From Ferdinandcohnia sp036965045 (GTDB taxonomy: Bacteria > Bacillota > Bacilli > Bacillales > Bacillaceae_L): DNA of 64,000 nt. Positions 1-9,960 of the stretch are shown here, piece by piece (within the stretch, counting starts at the first letter, position 1; the number at the start of each line of letters is the position of its first letter). The stretch is from the NCBI RefSeq assembly GCF_036965045.1, contig NZ_JBALOV010000039.1, positions 62,001 to 126,000 of the forward strand, given 5' to 3'. Under the pieces are notes generated by a model that was not told the DNA's origin, made no database searches, and saw only the letters and a program-made list of their open reading frames with translations. Both the position numbers and the translations under genes were made by a program.

Positions 1-1422
1 CGAGTCAGATATTTTAATTTCCATATTTGTAACATCTGCATAAATTTGCATAAGTAACTTATTACGATGTGGAAGACCGCCACAAGCGTATAACTGGTTA
101 ATTTCTATACCATTGTTTCGAAATGTATCTATGATTGTTCTCGTACCAAAGGCGGTAGATTCCAATAATGCCCGGTATACTTCTTCAGGTCTTGTCGATA
201 AAGTTAGACCAATCAATACGCCAGAAAGATCGGAGTCCACTAAAGGCGTTCGGTTTCCGTTATGCCAATCTAATGCAATAAGCCCACTTTCACCAACCCT
301 AAGTTCTTCTGCCTTTTTCTCTAAAACTTGATGAATTGATTTATTTAGACGATTGGCTTCCTCGATAATATATGTAGGTACATGATTGTCCACAAACCAC
401 GCAAAGATATCACCAACAGCTACTTGTCCCGCTTCATATGCATATAACCCGGGGATAATTCCATCTTCAACTACACCACTTATACCAGCTACATGAACTT
501 CCTTATCACTTAGGAGTAAATGACAGGTTGAGGTCCCCATTACCATCACCATTTTACCGGGCGTGGTAACACCCGTTCCTGGAACACCTGCATGCGCATC
601 TATAATCCCAGCTGCAACAGCAATTCCCTCAGGCAAACCCATTAATTCTGCCATTTCAGGTGTCAGATTACCTGCTTTTGTTCCTGAGGCTACTACATCC
701 CCTCTAAGCTTGGTCTTATATATGTCTGTCATTCTAGGATCTAGTAAACTCAAAAACTCAGATGATAGATAGCCTTTCTCTTTGTGCCAAGTTCCTTTAT
801 ATCCGGCTGCACAGCTATTTCTAATAATAGCCCCAGTCATTTTAGATGTAATCCAATCAGATGCCTCTAAAAAATATTCAGCCTCAGAATATATGTCTGG
901 CGATTCATTTAATATTTGCCAAACCTTTGGAATCATCCATTCCGACGATATTTTATCCCCGTAACGGTGAATCCATTCTTCACCACGATCTAAAGCTAGC
1001 TCATTCATTTTATTTGCTTCTTCTTGCGCAGCATGGTGTTTCCAAAGCTTCACCCAAGCATGAGGTTTGTCCTTAAATTCTGGCTTTAAACATAGAGGTA
1101 CCAAATTTTGATCTGTTGGTAGCATTGTACAGGCCGTAAAATCAATTCCTATCCCAATTACATTTTCAGGGTTTACTCCTGATTGTTTTATAACTTCAGG
1201 TACAGAGGACGATAGGACCAACAAATAATCATTCGGATTTTGTAATGCAAAATCGAGATCTAGCTTTATTGATGAATTAGGCAGAACCCTATCAATTACT
1301 CCATCCTTATACATCGTGACATGTGTAGCAACTACTTTTCCAGTAGATACCTCTACAAGTACAACCCTCCCAGACTCCGTACCATAATCGACTCCAATTA
1401 CATATGTCTCTATCAATTTCAT
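1..1422 (-). CDS. araB: L-ribulokinase-like FGGY kinase, 3' end cut by window edge
   Basis: The reading frame is open for 474 codons from the ATG at 1422 to the window edge; family members are about 560 residues, so the last 80-90 are missing. The N-terminus reads VIGVDYGTESGRVV, the phosphate-binding loop of FGGY carbohydrate kinases. It is followed by GIGIDFTACTMLP and WKHHAAQEEA, which are typical of AraB rather than of xylulo- or glycerol kinases. AraB phosphorylates L-ribulose at O5 in L-arabinose use. Here it is the last visible gene of a deoxysugar locus and is separated from fucI by a strong terminator, so it may have another promoter or belong to an arabinose gene set to the left. 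Some AraB relatives accept other ketoses, so the substrate is not certain. Confidence 0.85.
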   Translation of the reverse strand, partial: MKLIETYVIGVDYGTESGRVVLVEVSTGKVVATHVTMYKDGVIDRVLPNSSIKLDLDFALQNPNDYLLVLSSSVPEVIKQSGVNPENVIGIGIDFTACTMLPTDQNLVPLCLKPEFKDKPHAWVKLWKHHAAQEEANKMNELALDRGEEWIHRYGDKISSEWMIPKVWQILNESPDIYSEAEYFLEASDWITSKMTGAIIRNSCAAGYKGTWHKEKGYLSSEFLSLLDPRMTDIYKTKLRGDVVASGTKAGNLTPEMAELMGLPEGIAVAAGIIDAHAGVPGTGVTTPGKMVMVMGTSTCHLLLSDKEVHVAGISGVVEDGIIPGLYAYEAGQVAVGDIFAWFVDNHVPTYIIEEANRLNKSIHQVLEKKAEELRVGESGLIALDWHNGNRTPLVDSDLSGVLIGLTLSTRPEEVYRALLESTAFGTRTIIDTFRNNGIEINQLYACGGLPHRNKLLMQIYADVTNMEIKISDS

Positions 1423-1466
1423 AACCTCTTTTCGAAAATAGTTTTACCCCTAATTCTTAGGCTTTT

Positions 1467-1500
1467 AAAAGCCCCTGAATTTGCAATTCAGGGGCTTTTT
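1467..1500 (-). terminator. Terminator after fucI (bidirectional)
   Basis: A ten-base-pair GC-rich stem (GCCCCTGAAT and its complement) is flanked by T runs in both directions. It lies 10 bp after the fucI stop and before the araB-like start. Confidence 0.85.
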
Positions 1501-1510
1501 ATTTGTAATA

Positions 1511-3301
1511 TTAACGATATAAAGGTCCAAAATTAGTACATGCTCTAAAATCAGCACCCTCTAAATCATTTGTGCCAAACATTCCCCAAGTACTAGGTCT
1601 AAAAATACGCTCTTCAGGTACATTATGCATGTTAACAGGGATTCTTAGCATTGAAGCAAGTGTAATAAGCTCATCACCAATATGACCGTAACTCATTCCA
1701 CAGTGATTTGCCCCCCAGCTATTCATTACAGAGTAAACATCCTTAAATGTACCTTCTCCAGTTAAGTTTGGAACAAACCAAGTAGTTGGCCAGGTAGGGT
1801 CTGTACGATTATCAAGCTTATCATGCACTTCTTCAGGTAGTTCAGCAGTATAGCCTTCTGCAATTTGCAGCACAGGGCCGAGACCTTTCACTATATTAAT
1901 TCTAGCAATAGTTACAGGCATTCCACCTTTTGTTAAGAAATCGCTAGAATATCCACCACCCCGGAAATATCCAGTTGATGCCGGTCTCCATAACGTTGCG
2001 TCTAAACATTTTTTTGCTTCATCATCCGAAATTTCCCAGAATGGTTTTATTACCGGTTTGCCATCAGACGTTTGTTCCCCGGTTCCATCTAAAGCAGCTG
2101 GCCCTGAATTAAGTAAATGAATAAAACCATGTTCTGCTAACCCCTCAGGTCGATATCCAGTTACCCGTTCAACTGCATCCGGGCTCCAGTATGTTCGAAC
2201 ATCGGCAAAAACTTGAGCAGTGTTTGTTAACAAATGACCAAATAACATTGTTACCCCGTTCAAGCTATCATTTTCAGTTGCTAAAAGGAACGGAGGTCGA
2301 ATACCATTCCAATCAAAGGAGGAATTTAATATTGCCTCCATAAAGTCACCATTTGGCAAATGGTCCGTCCATTGTCGCTGACCTTGGAACCCACCAACAA
2401 TCGCATTATGTCCCATTGCTTCTTCCTCGAAGCCCATTTCAGCCAATTTCGGATTTCCTATCATCAAGTCTCTTGCAATCAAGGCCATTTTAACGCTTAT
2501 TTCCCAATCAAAATCTTTTTGTTCTCTTGTTCTTTGCATATCCTCTGGATTATTATCAGGACCTTCCTTACAATTTTCTTTAACCCAGCTCAATGCTCTT
2601 TCATATTCCTCGTGATCATAAATTTTCTTATCAAAGCGTCTAATAAATTCTGTGCTATCAATATATTCATTTCTCATACCAAGATAGTCCTGGAAAAAGC
2701 TTTCGTTAACCATGCTTCCAGCTATCCCCATGGATACACTGCCCATTGATAGATATGACTTTCCTTTAATTGTTGCTACAACAAGGCCAGCCTTTGCAAA
2801 TGTAAGAAGTTTTTCCTTTACATCTTCTGGAATCGTCGTGTCACCAACATCTTGAACATCTTTTCCATAAATACCAAAGGCAGGGATCCCTTTTTGATTA
2901 TGCGCAGCGAGAACAGCAGCAAGGTAAACGGCTCCAGGACGCTCCGTTCCATTAAATCCCCAGACTGCTTTAGGAATTTCTGGAGTCATATCCATCGTTT
3001 CTGAACCATAACACCAACAAGGAGTTACCGTAATAGATACACCTACTCCTTCTCTAGCAAATTTTTCAGCCGTTTGGGCAGCTTCTGCAACTCCTCCAAT
3101 ACATGAATCAGCAATAACGCACTCAACCGGCTCGCCATTATAATGTTTTAAGTTCTCTGATAAAAAGGATGCTACTAACTTGGCTAAATTCATTGTTGTT
3201 TCTTCCAATGACTCACGAACACCATTTCTTCTTCCATCTACTGTAGGTCTAATTCCGATTTTTGGTAACTGTCCGTAGTATCTGTTTTTAATTGTTTTCA
3301 T
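1511..3301 (-). CDS. fucI: L-fucose isomerase
   Basis: A 596-residue protein matching FucI (E. coli 591 residues) along its full length. FucI interconverts L-fucose and L-fuculose, and D-arabinose and D-ribulose, in the cytoplasm as an Mn-dependent hexamer. The metal and catalytic residues fit the known spacing: Glu343 in ATENDSLNG, Asp367 in FADVRTYWS (24 apart, as E337/D361 in E. coli) and His533 in WGANHCG. The start ATG follows an AGGAG-like site. It lies 29 bp after the RhaB-type kinase gene and 10 bp before a strong terminator, so it closes the visible catabolic operon. With FucU, FucA and the kinase it supports L-fucose as a substrate. Confidence 0.95.
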   Translation of the reverse strand: MKTIKNRYYGQLPKIGIRPTVDGRRNGVRESLEETTMNLAKLVASFLSENLKHYNGEPVECVIADSCIGGVAEAAQTAEKFAREGVGVSITVTPCWCYGSETMDMTPEIPKAVWGFNGTERPGAVYLAAVLAAHNQKGIPAFGIYGKDVQDVGDTTIPEDVKEKLLTFAKAGLVVATIKGKSYLSMGSVSMGIAGSMVNESFFQDYLGMRNEYIDSTEFIRRFDKKIYDHEEYERALSWVKENCKEGPDNNPEDMQRTREQKDFDWEISVKMALIARDLMIGNPKLAEMGFEEEAMGHNAIVGGFQGQRQWTDHLPNGDFMEAILNSSFDWNGIRPPFLLATENDSLNGVTMLFGHLLTNTAQVFADVRTYWSPDAVERVTGYRPEGLAEHGFIHLLNSGPAALDGTGEQTSDGKPVIKPFWEISDDEAKKCLDATLWRPASTGYFRGGGYSSDFLTKGGMPVTIARINIVKGLGPVLQIAEGYTAELPEEVHDKLDNRTDPTWPTTWFVPNLTGEGTFKDVYSVMNSWGANHCGMSYGHIGDELITLASMLRIPVNMHNVPEERIFRPSTWGMFGTNDLEGADFRACTNFGPLYR

Positions 3302-3330
3302 TTAAATATCTCCTTTACAAAAATTTCTTT

Positions 3331-4800
3331 TTATATTAAAGAGTGTGCAAAGCGACCATATGCATCTTCCCACTCCGCTTGATTTTCAGGTTCATAAATC
3401 TTTAAAGGAAATGACCGTTCCACAATATCTTTTGCTTCTTGTAAATCCTTGATTTCTCCTAGTGATATCCATTGGGACAAGGAATTACCAATCGCACTGG
3501 CTTCAACTGGTCCTGCAACAACTCTTCGATTTGTTGCATTTGCAGTAAATTGACAGAGTAATTGATTTTGAATTCCCCCACCACCCATATGAATCACTTC
3601 AATTTTCTTGCCAGTTAACTTTTCTAGTCGATCAATTACCCATCGGTACTTTAACGCCAAACTTTCTAATATACAACGTAAGAAGTCACCTTCTGTTTCA
3701 GGTTGTGGTTGCCCATTTCTCTGACAGAAATCTCTAATTCGGTTTGGCATATTTAATGGATTAAAGAAATCAGTAGCATCAGGGTCAATAAAACTACGAA
3801 ACGGTTTTGCATTACGAATTAATTCGGCTTCTTCAGCATATGAGAAATGCTTACCTTCTTTTAACCAGGCTGATCTACATTCCTGTATTAGCCAAAGACC
3901 CATAATATTTTTTTGAAGACGGTATTTGCCATCAGCAGTACCTTCATTTGTAAAACCCCATTTCAATGCCATTTGGCTCACAACTGGCTCATTTACTTGG
4001 ACTCCCAACAATGTCCAGGTTCCACAACTGGCGAAGACAGAATTTTCTTCTTTAATTGGTAAGGAGGCTAGGGCACAAGCAGTATCATGGCCTGTTCCTG
4101 CTATAACTTTTACCGGTGACATGCCTATCTCCAGATTAAGAGAATCGAGTGTTGATCCAATGATTGTTCCACTCTTAACTATATTGGCCATAATATTTGT
4201 CGGTAAATTTAATCGGTTTAATAGAGAATGATCCCATGTGCGCTGTTTCGGATTATACATTGAAGTAGTTGTACTTATTGTATATTCGTTCACCTTAACT
4301 CCTGAAAATAAATAACCAACTAAATTAGGGGTCATCAACAAGTCTTCAGCTTTCTCCAATAATTCAGGATTGTTTTTCTGAATAGCATACAGTTGGCAAA
4401 TTGTGTTTATTGCAGCAGGCTCGACACCAGTACGGTTAAACATTTCTTCTTTTGAGACCTTTTCGTATATTTCTTCTAAACTATTTGATGTTTGAGGATC
4501 TCTATACGAATAGGGATTACCTAGTAACTCACCTGATGAAGCTATTAATCCAAAATCTACTCCCCACGTGTCAATTGATAAACTCTCTATCGCTCTATAA
4601 CCTTTTTGAGCACTTTTCACCATGCCGTTTTTCATTTCCTGGTAAATTCTAAGAATATCCCAATAATAATGACCGGTTACGTGGACTGGATAATTTGAGA
4701 ATCGATGGATTTCTTCCAAATGTAGGTTTTTCCCATCAAATCTGCTTACCATTAGTCGGCCATTTGATGCACCTAAATCAAAAGCCCACACACTTTTCAT
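3331..4800 (-). CDS. rhaB: Rhamnulokinase-type kinase acting in the fucose/rhamnose operon
   Basis: A 489-residue FGGY kinase. The N-terminal loop AFDLGASNGRLM and SIDTWGVDFGLI are typical of rhamnulokinase RhaB. The C-terminal half has the ATP-binding GTGHDTACA, ASCGTWTLLG and GGGGIQNQLLC. RhaB phosphorylates L-rhamnulose at C1 and is known to act on related ketoses, including L-fuculose. Between fucA and fucI, and with no rhamnose isomerase in the window, it probably makes L-fuculose 1-phosphate here. Sequence says RhaB type; context says fuculokinase role. The gap to fucA is 26 bp. Confidence 0.88.
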   Translation of the reverse strand: MKSVWAFDLGASNGRLMVSRFDGKNLHLEEIHRFSNYPVHVTGHYYWDILRIYQEMKNGMVKSAQKGYRAIESLSIDTWGVDFGLIASSGELLGNPYSYRDPQTSNSLEEIYEKVSKEEMFNRTGVEPAAINTICQLYAIQKNNPELLEKAEDLLMTPNLVGYLFSGVKVNEYTISTTTSMYNPKQRTWDHSLLNRLNLPTNIMANIVKSGTIIGSTLDSLNLEIGMSPVKVIAGTGHDTACALASLPIKEENSVFASCGTWTLLGVQVNEPVVSQMALKWGFTNEGTADGKYRLQKNIMGLWLIQECRSAWLKEGKHFSYAEEAELIRNAKPFRSFIDPDATDFFNPLNMPNRIRDFCQRNGQPQPETEGDFLRCILESLALKYRWVIDRLEKLTGKKIEVIHMGGGGIQNQLLCQFTANATNRRVVAGPVEASAIGNSLSQWISLGEIKDLQEAKDIVERSFPLKIYEPENQAEWEDAYGRFAHSLI

Positions 4801-4826
4801 TTGTTCACGCCCTTTTTTATTGCAAC

Positions 4827-5486
4827 TTACTTTGAATCCTTCAGTAACTCTGATCTATACTTTTCAGATGATAGATTTCTTAAAGCTTGACATTCCTCGT
4901 CAGTTAAAATTCTCGGTACACCAACAGTTGATGCAATTGTATACACTTTTGCAGATTCTTCTATGATTTGCATAAAAAAGTATGCTTCTTTCATTGTTTT
5001 TCCAACTGTAAGCACTCCATGGTTTCTCATCACGATAACATCTGTTTCCTCTATGATTTCAGCAACTGCATCAGCTAAAACTTCTGTTGTTGGAATCAAA
5101 TATTCGAGATATGATACGTTTCGAATCATTGCAGGAAAATCCGGAAAAAGATTTGGAATACTATGTCCAGTAGAGGATACTCCTACTGAATAACTTGGAT
5201 GAGCATGAAGCACCGCTGTTATATCAGGTCGTTTACGATAACATTCAAGATGCATTAAAACCTCAGAAGAAGGCTTTAAATTGTCCAAAACTTCCCCCGT
5301 TTCAATATCTACACGCACCCATTGATTATCTTGTACTTCCTGTAAATCAAAACCGCTTGGGGAAATATACATTATTCTTCCGTCTCGCATGCTTAAATTT
5401 CCACCCGCACCTACAACTAGACCTGTTCTTACAATTTTATCGGCATAAAGTTTTAAATCACTAATTGCAGTCGACAATTTTATCAC
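4827..5486 (-). CDS. fucA: Class II aldolase, probable L-fuculose-1-phosphate aldolase
   Basis: A 219-residue zinc aldolase of the FucA/RhaD/AraD family (E. coli FucA is 215). It cleaves a ketose 1-phosphate to dihydroxyacetone phosphate and L-lactaldehyde. Visible motifs are GAGGNLSMRDG (phosphate binding), the HAHPSYSVG pair of zinc histidines and RNHGVLTVG with the third histidine. Its place between the sugar-binding protein and the kinase, with fucI following, favours FucA over ribulose-5-phosphate epimerase. A second aldolase module exists in RhaEW in the same locus, so the two may share or split substrates. Confidence 0.85.
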   Translation of the reverse strand: MIKLSTAISDLKLYADKIVRTGLVVGAGGNLSMRDGRIMYISPSGFDLQEVQDNQWVRVDIETGEVLDNLKPSSEVLMHLECYRKRPDITAVLHAHPSYSVGVSSTGHSIPNLFPDFPAMIRNVSYLEYLIPTTEVLADAVAEIIEETDVIVMRNHGVLTVGKTMKEAYFFMQIIEESAKVYTIASTVGVPRILTDEECQALRNLSSEKYRSELLKDSK

Positions 5487-5604
5487 CCCGATGTTAGTTT
5501 AATATTCTATTTTTATAGTCAAAATACATATGAACTAGATCTATGTACAATAATGGATAGCTGTATATTGAGAGGATACCCTATAAAGAGCATCCTCCCT
5601 TTTT

Positions 5605-6594
5605 TTATTCGTAAATTACAGCCTTAATTTCTTCGTCATCAATATTCGATTTGTCATAATAGAAGAATCCAGTATCAATGTTCTTCTCAACTTCTTTTCC
5701 ATTGAGAGCATCCACTGCAGCTTTTACAGTCTCATAACCAATTCCAATTGGATTTTGTGTTATTGCTCCAGCCATTAAACCACTTTTAATTGCGTCGATT
5801 TGTTGTTTTCCAGAGTCAAATCCGATGATCACTAAGTCCTTTTTATTCATTTCTGAAACTGCATTAACAACACCAATTGCTGACCCTTCATTTGTTCCGA
5901 ATATCCCCTTAAGGTTTGGATGTGCTTGGATGATTGCCTTTGCAGCATCAGTGGATTTTAAATGGTCTCCTCCACCGTATTGAATATCGACAATTTTAAT
6001 ATCAGGATATTTTTCTTCAATTTGGTTTTTAAAACCATCACGTCGTTCAATTCCTGTTTTACTTACCTGATCATGTGCGACAATCGCAATCTCACCTTCT
6101 CCACCAATAAGTTCAGCCATTTTATCGGCAGCAAGTGCAGCTGCTGCAATGCTATCAGTTGCCGCAGTTGCTAGAGGTACATCCCCTTCAACCCCTGAGT
6201 CAAAAGCAATTACTGGAATATCATTTCCCTTAGCCTCATCTAAAAGCGGAAGGGCTGCTTGACTATCTAAAGCAGCGAAGCCAATGGCATCAGGCTTTTT
6301 ATCCAAAGCCGCACGAAGCATTTCAATTTGTTTATCTACTTGAGACTCACTCTCCGGCCCTTCAAACGTGATAGTTACATCAAACTCCTCTGCAGCTTGT
6401 TCAGCACCTTGTTTTACTGCTTGCCAAAACTGATGCTGAAACCCTTTTGAAACAATTGCAATGTAAGGTTTTCCATCCTCTTTTACACCCTCATTAGAAC
6501 TACCTTTTGATTCCGTTTTGTCTGAGGAACAAGCAGTTAACGCTAGTGAAAGAGTAAGCAGTGCCCCTAGAAAAATTCCTCCAATTTTTCTCAT
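5605..6594 (-). CDS. Sugar ABC transporter substrate-binding lipoprotein (RbsB-like)
   Basis: A 329-residue periplasmic-binding-protein type I family member (ribose/galactose class). It begins with a lipoprotein signal ending LALTACSS, so the cysteine near residue 22 should be lipidated and the protein anchored outside the membrane. The mature part starts with KPYIAIVSKGFQHQFWQ and has the usual IGFAALDSQAALP and GIFGTNEGSAIG segments. It is followed by fucA and preceded by the permease and ATPase genes, so it should capture the sugar of the fucose/rhamnose pathway. The exact ligand cannot be read from sequence. Confidence 0.88.
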   Translation of the reverse strand: MRKIGGIFLGALLTLSLALTACSSDKTESKGSSNEGVKEDGKPYIAIVSKGFQHQFWQAVKQGAEQAAEEFDVTITFEGPESESQVDKQIEMLRAALDKKPDAIGFAALDSQAALPLLDEAKGNDIPVIAFDSGVEGDVPLATAATDSIAAAALAADKMAELIGGEGEIAIVAHDQVSKTGIERRDGFKNQIEEKYPDIKIVDIQYGGGDHLKSTDAAKAIIQAHPNLKGIFGTNEGSAIGVVNAVSEMNKKDLVIIGFDSGKQQIDAIKSGLMAGAITQNPIGIGYETVKAAVDALNGKEVEKNIDTGFFYYDKSNIDDEEIKAVIYE

Positions 6595-6653
6595 TTGGTT
6601 TTCCCCCTTAAAAAATTTTTATATTATTCTCCTAATAGAGATTAATACCTAGC

Positions 6654-7637
6654 CTATTTTGATTTTTTATTACGCATGACGTCCGCATAGACTGCGACTA
6701 AGATTACTGCTCCTACGACTACTGTCTGCCATTCTTGAGGTACAGATAAAATTCGAAGACCGTTTGTAAGAACACTCATAATTAATGCCCCAATGACAGT
6801 TCCTAAAATGGTTCCCTTTCCACCACTTAATGAAGTACCGCCAATTACAACAGCTGCAATCGCTTCCAATTCATACCCCTGACCTAGAGCAGGTTGTGCT
6901 GAATTTAAGCGAGAGGCCATTAGGATCCCGGCTACCCCTGTAAATATTCCAGCAATTACATAAACAACAACTTTCCATTTATTAACGTTCACGCCTGATA
7001 GTCTTGTAGATTCCTCATTGCTTCCAATCGCAAATGTATATCTTCCTATCACAGTCTTGTTTAAAAGAATGGCTCCAATAATGGCCATTAAAAAGAAAAT
7101 TACGACTGCATTTGGAACTCCTGGAATGATATTGCCCATCGCAATCTTTGTAAAAGCCGGATATTCGGTGAAATATATTGGTGCTGCCCCTGATATTACT
7201 AGGGCTAAACCTTTGGCAATCATCATCATTGCGAGTGTTGCAATAAATGGTGGAATTTGCATTCTCGCAATAACAAAACCAGCAATAAAACCAGCCAATG
7301 CTCCAGTTAAAATCCCCCCAACAACTCCAACAATTATGGGCAACCCCATACTTGAAATAAAGATCCCTGTCATGACGGAACATAATGTCATAACCGTTCC
7401 AACCGATAAATCAATTCCACTTGTAATAATGATAAATGTTGCACCTAATGCCAAAATTCCTATTACAGAAGTTGAGAGCAATATTCCAATGATATTTTCA
7501 AATTGGAAGAAATTTGGCGATGCTAATGAAAAAATGATGATAAGAACTATTAAACTAGCAAAAGCTAAAAATTGCTGAATGGCATTTGATTTTAATTTAA
7601 GATTTTTCTTCTCGTCAATTACAACTTGTGAACTCAT
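6654..7637 (-). CDS. Sugar ABC transporter permease (RbsC-like)
   Basis: A 327-residue, strongly hydrophobic protein of the BPD_transp_2 family. It has about eight to ten membrane segments and the family features ITSGIDLSVGTVM and AVVIGGTSLSGGKGT. It forms the channel with the RbsA-like ATPase and works with the binding protein encoded 59 bp downstream. It lies 41 bp after the ATPase gene in the same operon. Confidence 0.9.
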   Translation of the reverse strand: MSSQVVIDEKKNLKLKSNAIQQFLAFASLIVLIIIFSLASPNFFQFENIIGILLSTSVIGILALGATFIIITSGIDLSVGTVMTLCSVMTGIFISSMGLPIIVGVVGGILTGALAGFIAGFVIARMQIPPFIATLAMMMIAKGLALVISGAAPIYFTEYPAFTKIAMGNIIPGVPNAVVIFFLMAIIGAILLNKTVIGRYTFAIGSNEESTRLSGVNVNKWKVVVYVIAGIFTGVAGILMASRLNSAQPALGQGYELEAIAAVVIGGTSLSGGKGTILGTVIGALIMSVLTNGLRILSVPQEWQTVVVGAVILVAVYADVMRNKKSK

Positions 7638-7678
7638 GTTTTCACTCTCCCCTTTAGAAAAAACCTTGTTTCCCTTAT

Positions 7679-9184
7679 CTAGCTAACAGCACGCTTAGTT
7701 GCGAGATTCATAATCGTTTCTTGATTAACATTTTCATCGTTAATCAGTTCTCCAGTGATTCTTCCCTCACACATAACCATAATCCTATGGCTCATTCTGA
7801 GTATTTCTGGAAGTTCCGAAGAAATCATAATGATTGATTTTCCTTGTGCGGCTAATGTATTTAATAGTTTATAAATTTCATCTTTTGCTCCAATATCGAT
7901 TCCTCGTGTTGGTTCATCAAAAATTAATATATCAGAATCCCTTGTTAACCACTTTCCAATTACAACCTTTTGTTGATTACCACCTGAAAGGTTTTTAACC
8001 ATTTGGTTTTCTGATGGTGTTTTAATTTTTAATAAATCTATCATTTCAGTCGCTTGATCACTAATTTTTGAGCCCTTCATAAATCCGAGACTTACAAAGT
8101 CTTTCATAGATGCTATCGCCACGTTTGCTTTTACATCCATTTCAAGCATCAAACCAAATTGTTTTCGATCTTCAGAAAGATAACCAATCCCGTTCTGAAC
8201 AGCATCAAACGGGCTTTTAATTTTTACCTTTTGTCCTTTGATAAAAATTTCACCTGATTCTAATTTGTCTGCCCCAAAAATTGCTCGCGCAACTTCGGTC
8301 CTTCCCGCGCCCATTAAACCTGCAAAACCGAGTATTTCACCTTTTCGAAGTTCAAAGCTCACATTTTTAACCATTGAGCCACTATTTAAGTTTTTTACTT
8401 CAAGGATTTTTTCTGTGTCTTCTCCCATTATTACTGGTTTTTGATTTTGTTTGATTTCTCTTCCAACCATCATCGAAATAATTTGGTCAATGCTTACATC
8501 CTTTGTTAAAGCCGTACCAATATAGGTTCCATCTCTCATTACCGTTACCCGGTCTGTGATTTTCTTTAATTCTTCCATTCGATGGGAAATATAAATGATT
8601 CCAACCCCGTCACTACGGAGTTTTCGAATCATCGTAAATAACGAATCAATTTCAGAATCAGTTAAAGCTGCTGTCGGTTCATCCATAACTAAAATCTTTG
8701 AATCAAATGAAAGCGCCTTTGCAATTTCAACCATTTGTTGCTTGGCTACCGATAAATTCTCAACTTTGTCACGGGGGTTTAAATCCATATGTAGACGGTC
8801 AAAAAGACTTTGGGTCATTCTGTTAAGCTTCTTTTCATCTAGAAATAAATTAAAACCTATTTTGGGTTCTCTTCCTATAAAAATATTTTGAGCCACTGTA
8901 AGGTCCGGGGCTAAATTAAGTTCTTGATGAATAATACTAATTCCTAAGTCCTGTGCAGTCTTGGTGTCTGTGACGGTTATTTCTTGCCCTTTGTAGATAA
9001 TTGTTCCTTCATCTTTTTGATAAATGCCTGTTAAAATCTTCATTAGAGTAGATTTTCCTGCACCGTTTTCCCCTAGAAGAGCATGAACTTCACCACTTTT
9101 CAATTCAAAGTCAACATTTGACAATGCTTGTACTCCAGGAAAAGCTTTACTGATTCCCTGCATTTTAAGTATTAGATCATCCAT
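7679..9184 (-). CDS. Sugar ABC transporter double ATPase (RbsA/MglA-like)
   Basis: A 501-residue protein with two fused ATPase domains. The first has Walker A GENGAGKST, signature LSVAKQQMVEIA and Walker B ILVMDEPTAAL. The second has the degenerate Walker A GLMGAGRTE usual for this family, with signature LSGGNQQKVVIG and LIFDEPTRGID. It powers uptake through the adjacent permease. Its upstream region carries a cre site and an operator-like repeat, so this gene probably starts a separately regulated transcript. Confidence 0.93.
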   Translation of the reverse strand: MDDLILKMQGISKAFPGVQALSNVDFELKSGEVHALLGENGAGKSTLMKILTGIYQKDEGTIIYKGQEITVTDTKTAQDLGISIIHQELNLAPDLTVAQNIFIGREPKIGFNLFLDEKKLNRMTQSLFDRLHMDLNPRDKVENLSVAKQQMVEIAKALSFDSKILVMDEPTAALTDSEIDSLFTMIRKLRSDGVGIIYISHRMEELKKITDRVTVMRDGTYIGTALTKDVSIDQIISMMVGREIKQNQKPVIMGEDTEKILEVKNLNSGSMVKNVSFELRKGEILGFAGLMGAGRTEVARAIFGADKLESGEIFIKGQKVKIKSPFDAVQNGIGYLSEDRKQFGLMLEMDVKANVAIASMKDFVSLGFMKGSKISDQATEMIDLLKIKTPSENQMVKNLSGGNQQKVVIGKWLTRDSDILIFDEPTRGIDIGAKDEIYKLLNTLAAQGKSIIMISSELPEILRMSHRIMVMCEGRITGELINDENVNQETIMNLATKRAVS

Positions 9185-9207
9185 AATCCCACCTGCTTTC
9201 TCTCGTA

Positions 9208-9223
9208 GTGCAATCGCTTACAA
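9208..9223. promoter_or_regulatory. Catabolite-responsive element (cre) before the sugar ATPase gene
   Basis: GTGCAATCGCTTACAA fits the CcpA cre consensus WTGNAANCGNWNNCWW except at the first base. It lies 24 bp upstream of the ATPase start, so glucose repression by CcpA is likely. Confidence 0.6.
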
Positions 9224-9245
9224 GTCCTAAAATTAAAATACAAAT

Positions 9246-9265
9246 TAAACAGACATAAACAAACA
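9246..9265. promoter_or_regulatory. Operator-like decamer repeat before the sugar ABC genes
   Basis: Two adjacent decamers, TAAACAGACA and TAAACAAACA. A 19-base stretch matches 17 of 19 positions with a site upstream of rhaEW (12112-12130, opposite strand). A shared sugar-responsive repressor is the simplest reading. The surrounding 9185-9398 is AT-rich and otherwise empty. Confidence 0.5.
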
Positions 9266-9398
9266 CTTAATTATCTTTATTTATTTTTATTTTATTTTAA
9301 AAGCAAAACAAAATCAAGGAATTTTTTAAATATTTAAACTCTATTACTATAAATGCATTCTATCGGATCATTTTTCTGATTTAATCGATTTCATGTTA

Positions 9399-9836
9399 TT
9401 ACTTTTCATCAACGACTACACCTTTTTTAAGAATAATATTTGCATATAGAGCACTTTCACCTGTTGCAACTATAGCATAGGCGTTTTTTGATCTTTCATA
9501 AAATTCAAATCGCTCAACCATTTCAAAGGATCCAAAACTTTGATTATATTTTTGTATCGTTTCGCTAAACTCCTCCCAAATAGTCGGAATGTAAGTGTCA
9601 CCTTCCACAACGTTCATTAACGTAACTGATTTTTCACTATATGTATCTAGTGGAAAGAATTTTAATATAGCCTCTAATATTTGGGTCACACCATGCCCAT
9701 CACATCTTACTAATGTATTTGCACATGAAGCAGCTGGAAAATTACCATCTACTAAAACAATTTCATCACCGTGCCCCATTTCCATCAAAACCTTCATTAG
9801 TTCCGGACTAATAATTTTTGGAATTCCTTTTAACAT
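9399..9836 (-). CDS. fucU: L-fucose mutarotase (RbsD/FucU family)
   Basis: A 145-residue RbsD/FucU protein, which speeds exchange between alpha and beta anomers of L-fucose and so feeds the isomerase. The N-terminal ISPELMKVLMEMGHGDEIVL with the catalytic histidine (His22 region) and the central VRCDGHGVTQIL are typical of FucU; the terminal YANIILKKGV matches the family end. ATG at 9836 follows GAAAGGGATGAG. It lies between rhaEW and the ABC genes. Confidence 0.9.
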   Translation of the reverse strand: MLKGIPKIISPELMKVLMEMGHGDEIVLVDGNFPAASCANTLVRCDGHGVTQILEAILKFFPLDTYSEKSVTLMNVVEGDTYIPTIWEEFSETIQKYNQSFGSFEMVERFEFYERSKNAYAIVATGESALYANIILKKGVVVDEK

Positions 9837-9960
9837 GTTCTCATCCCTTTCAAATGCTCATAAACTACTAATCTCATCCAATTTATACAACCTAACTATC
9901 ACATGAAAATTCACAACACTAAAAGTTTTTATAATCAAAGGGGCTAATGCCCCCTATTAG

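Noticed and set aside
7018..7578. Open frame of 186 codons on the plus strand
   Set aside because: It is antisense to the RbsC-like permease gene; the product is low in complexity and has no RBS.
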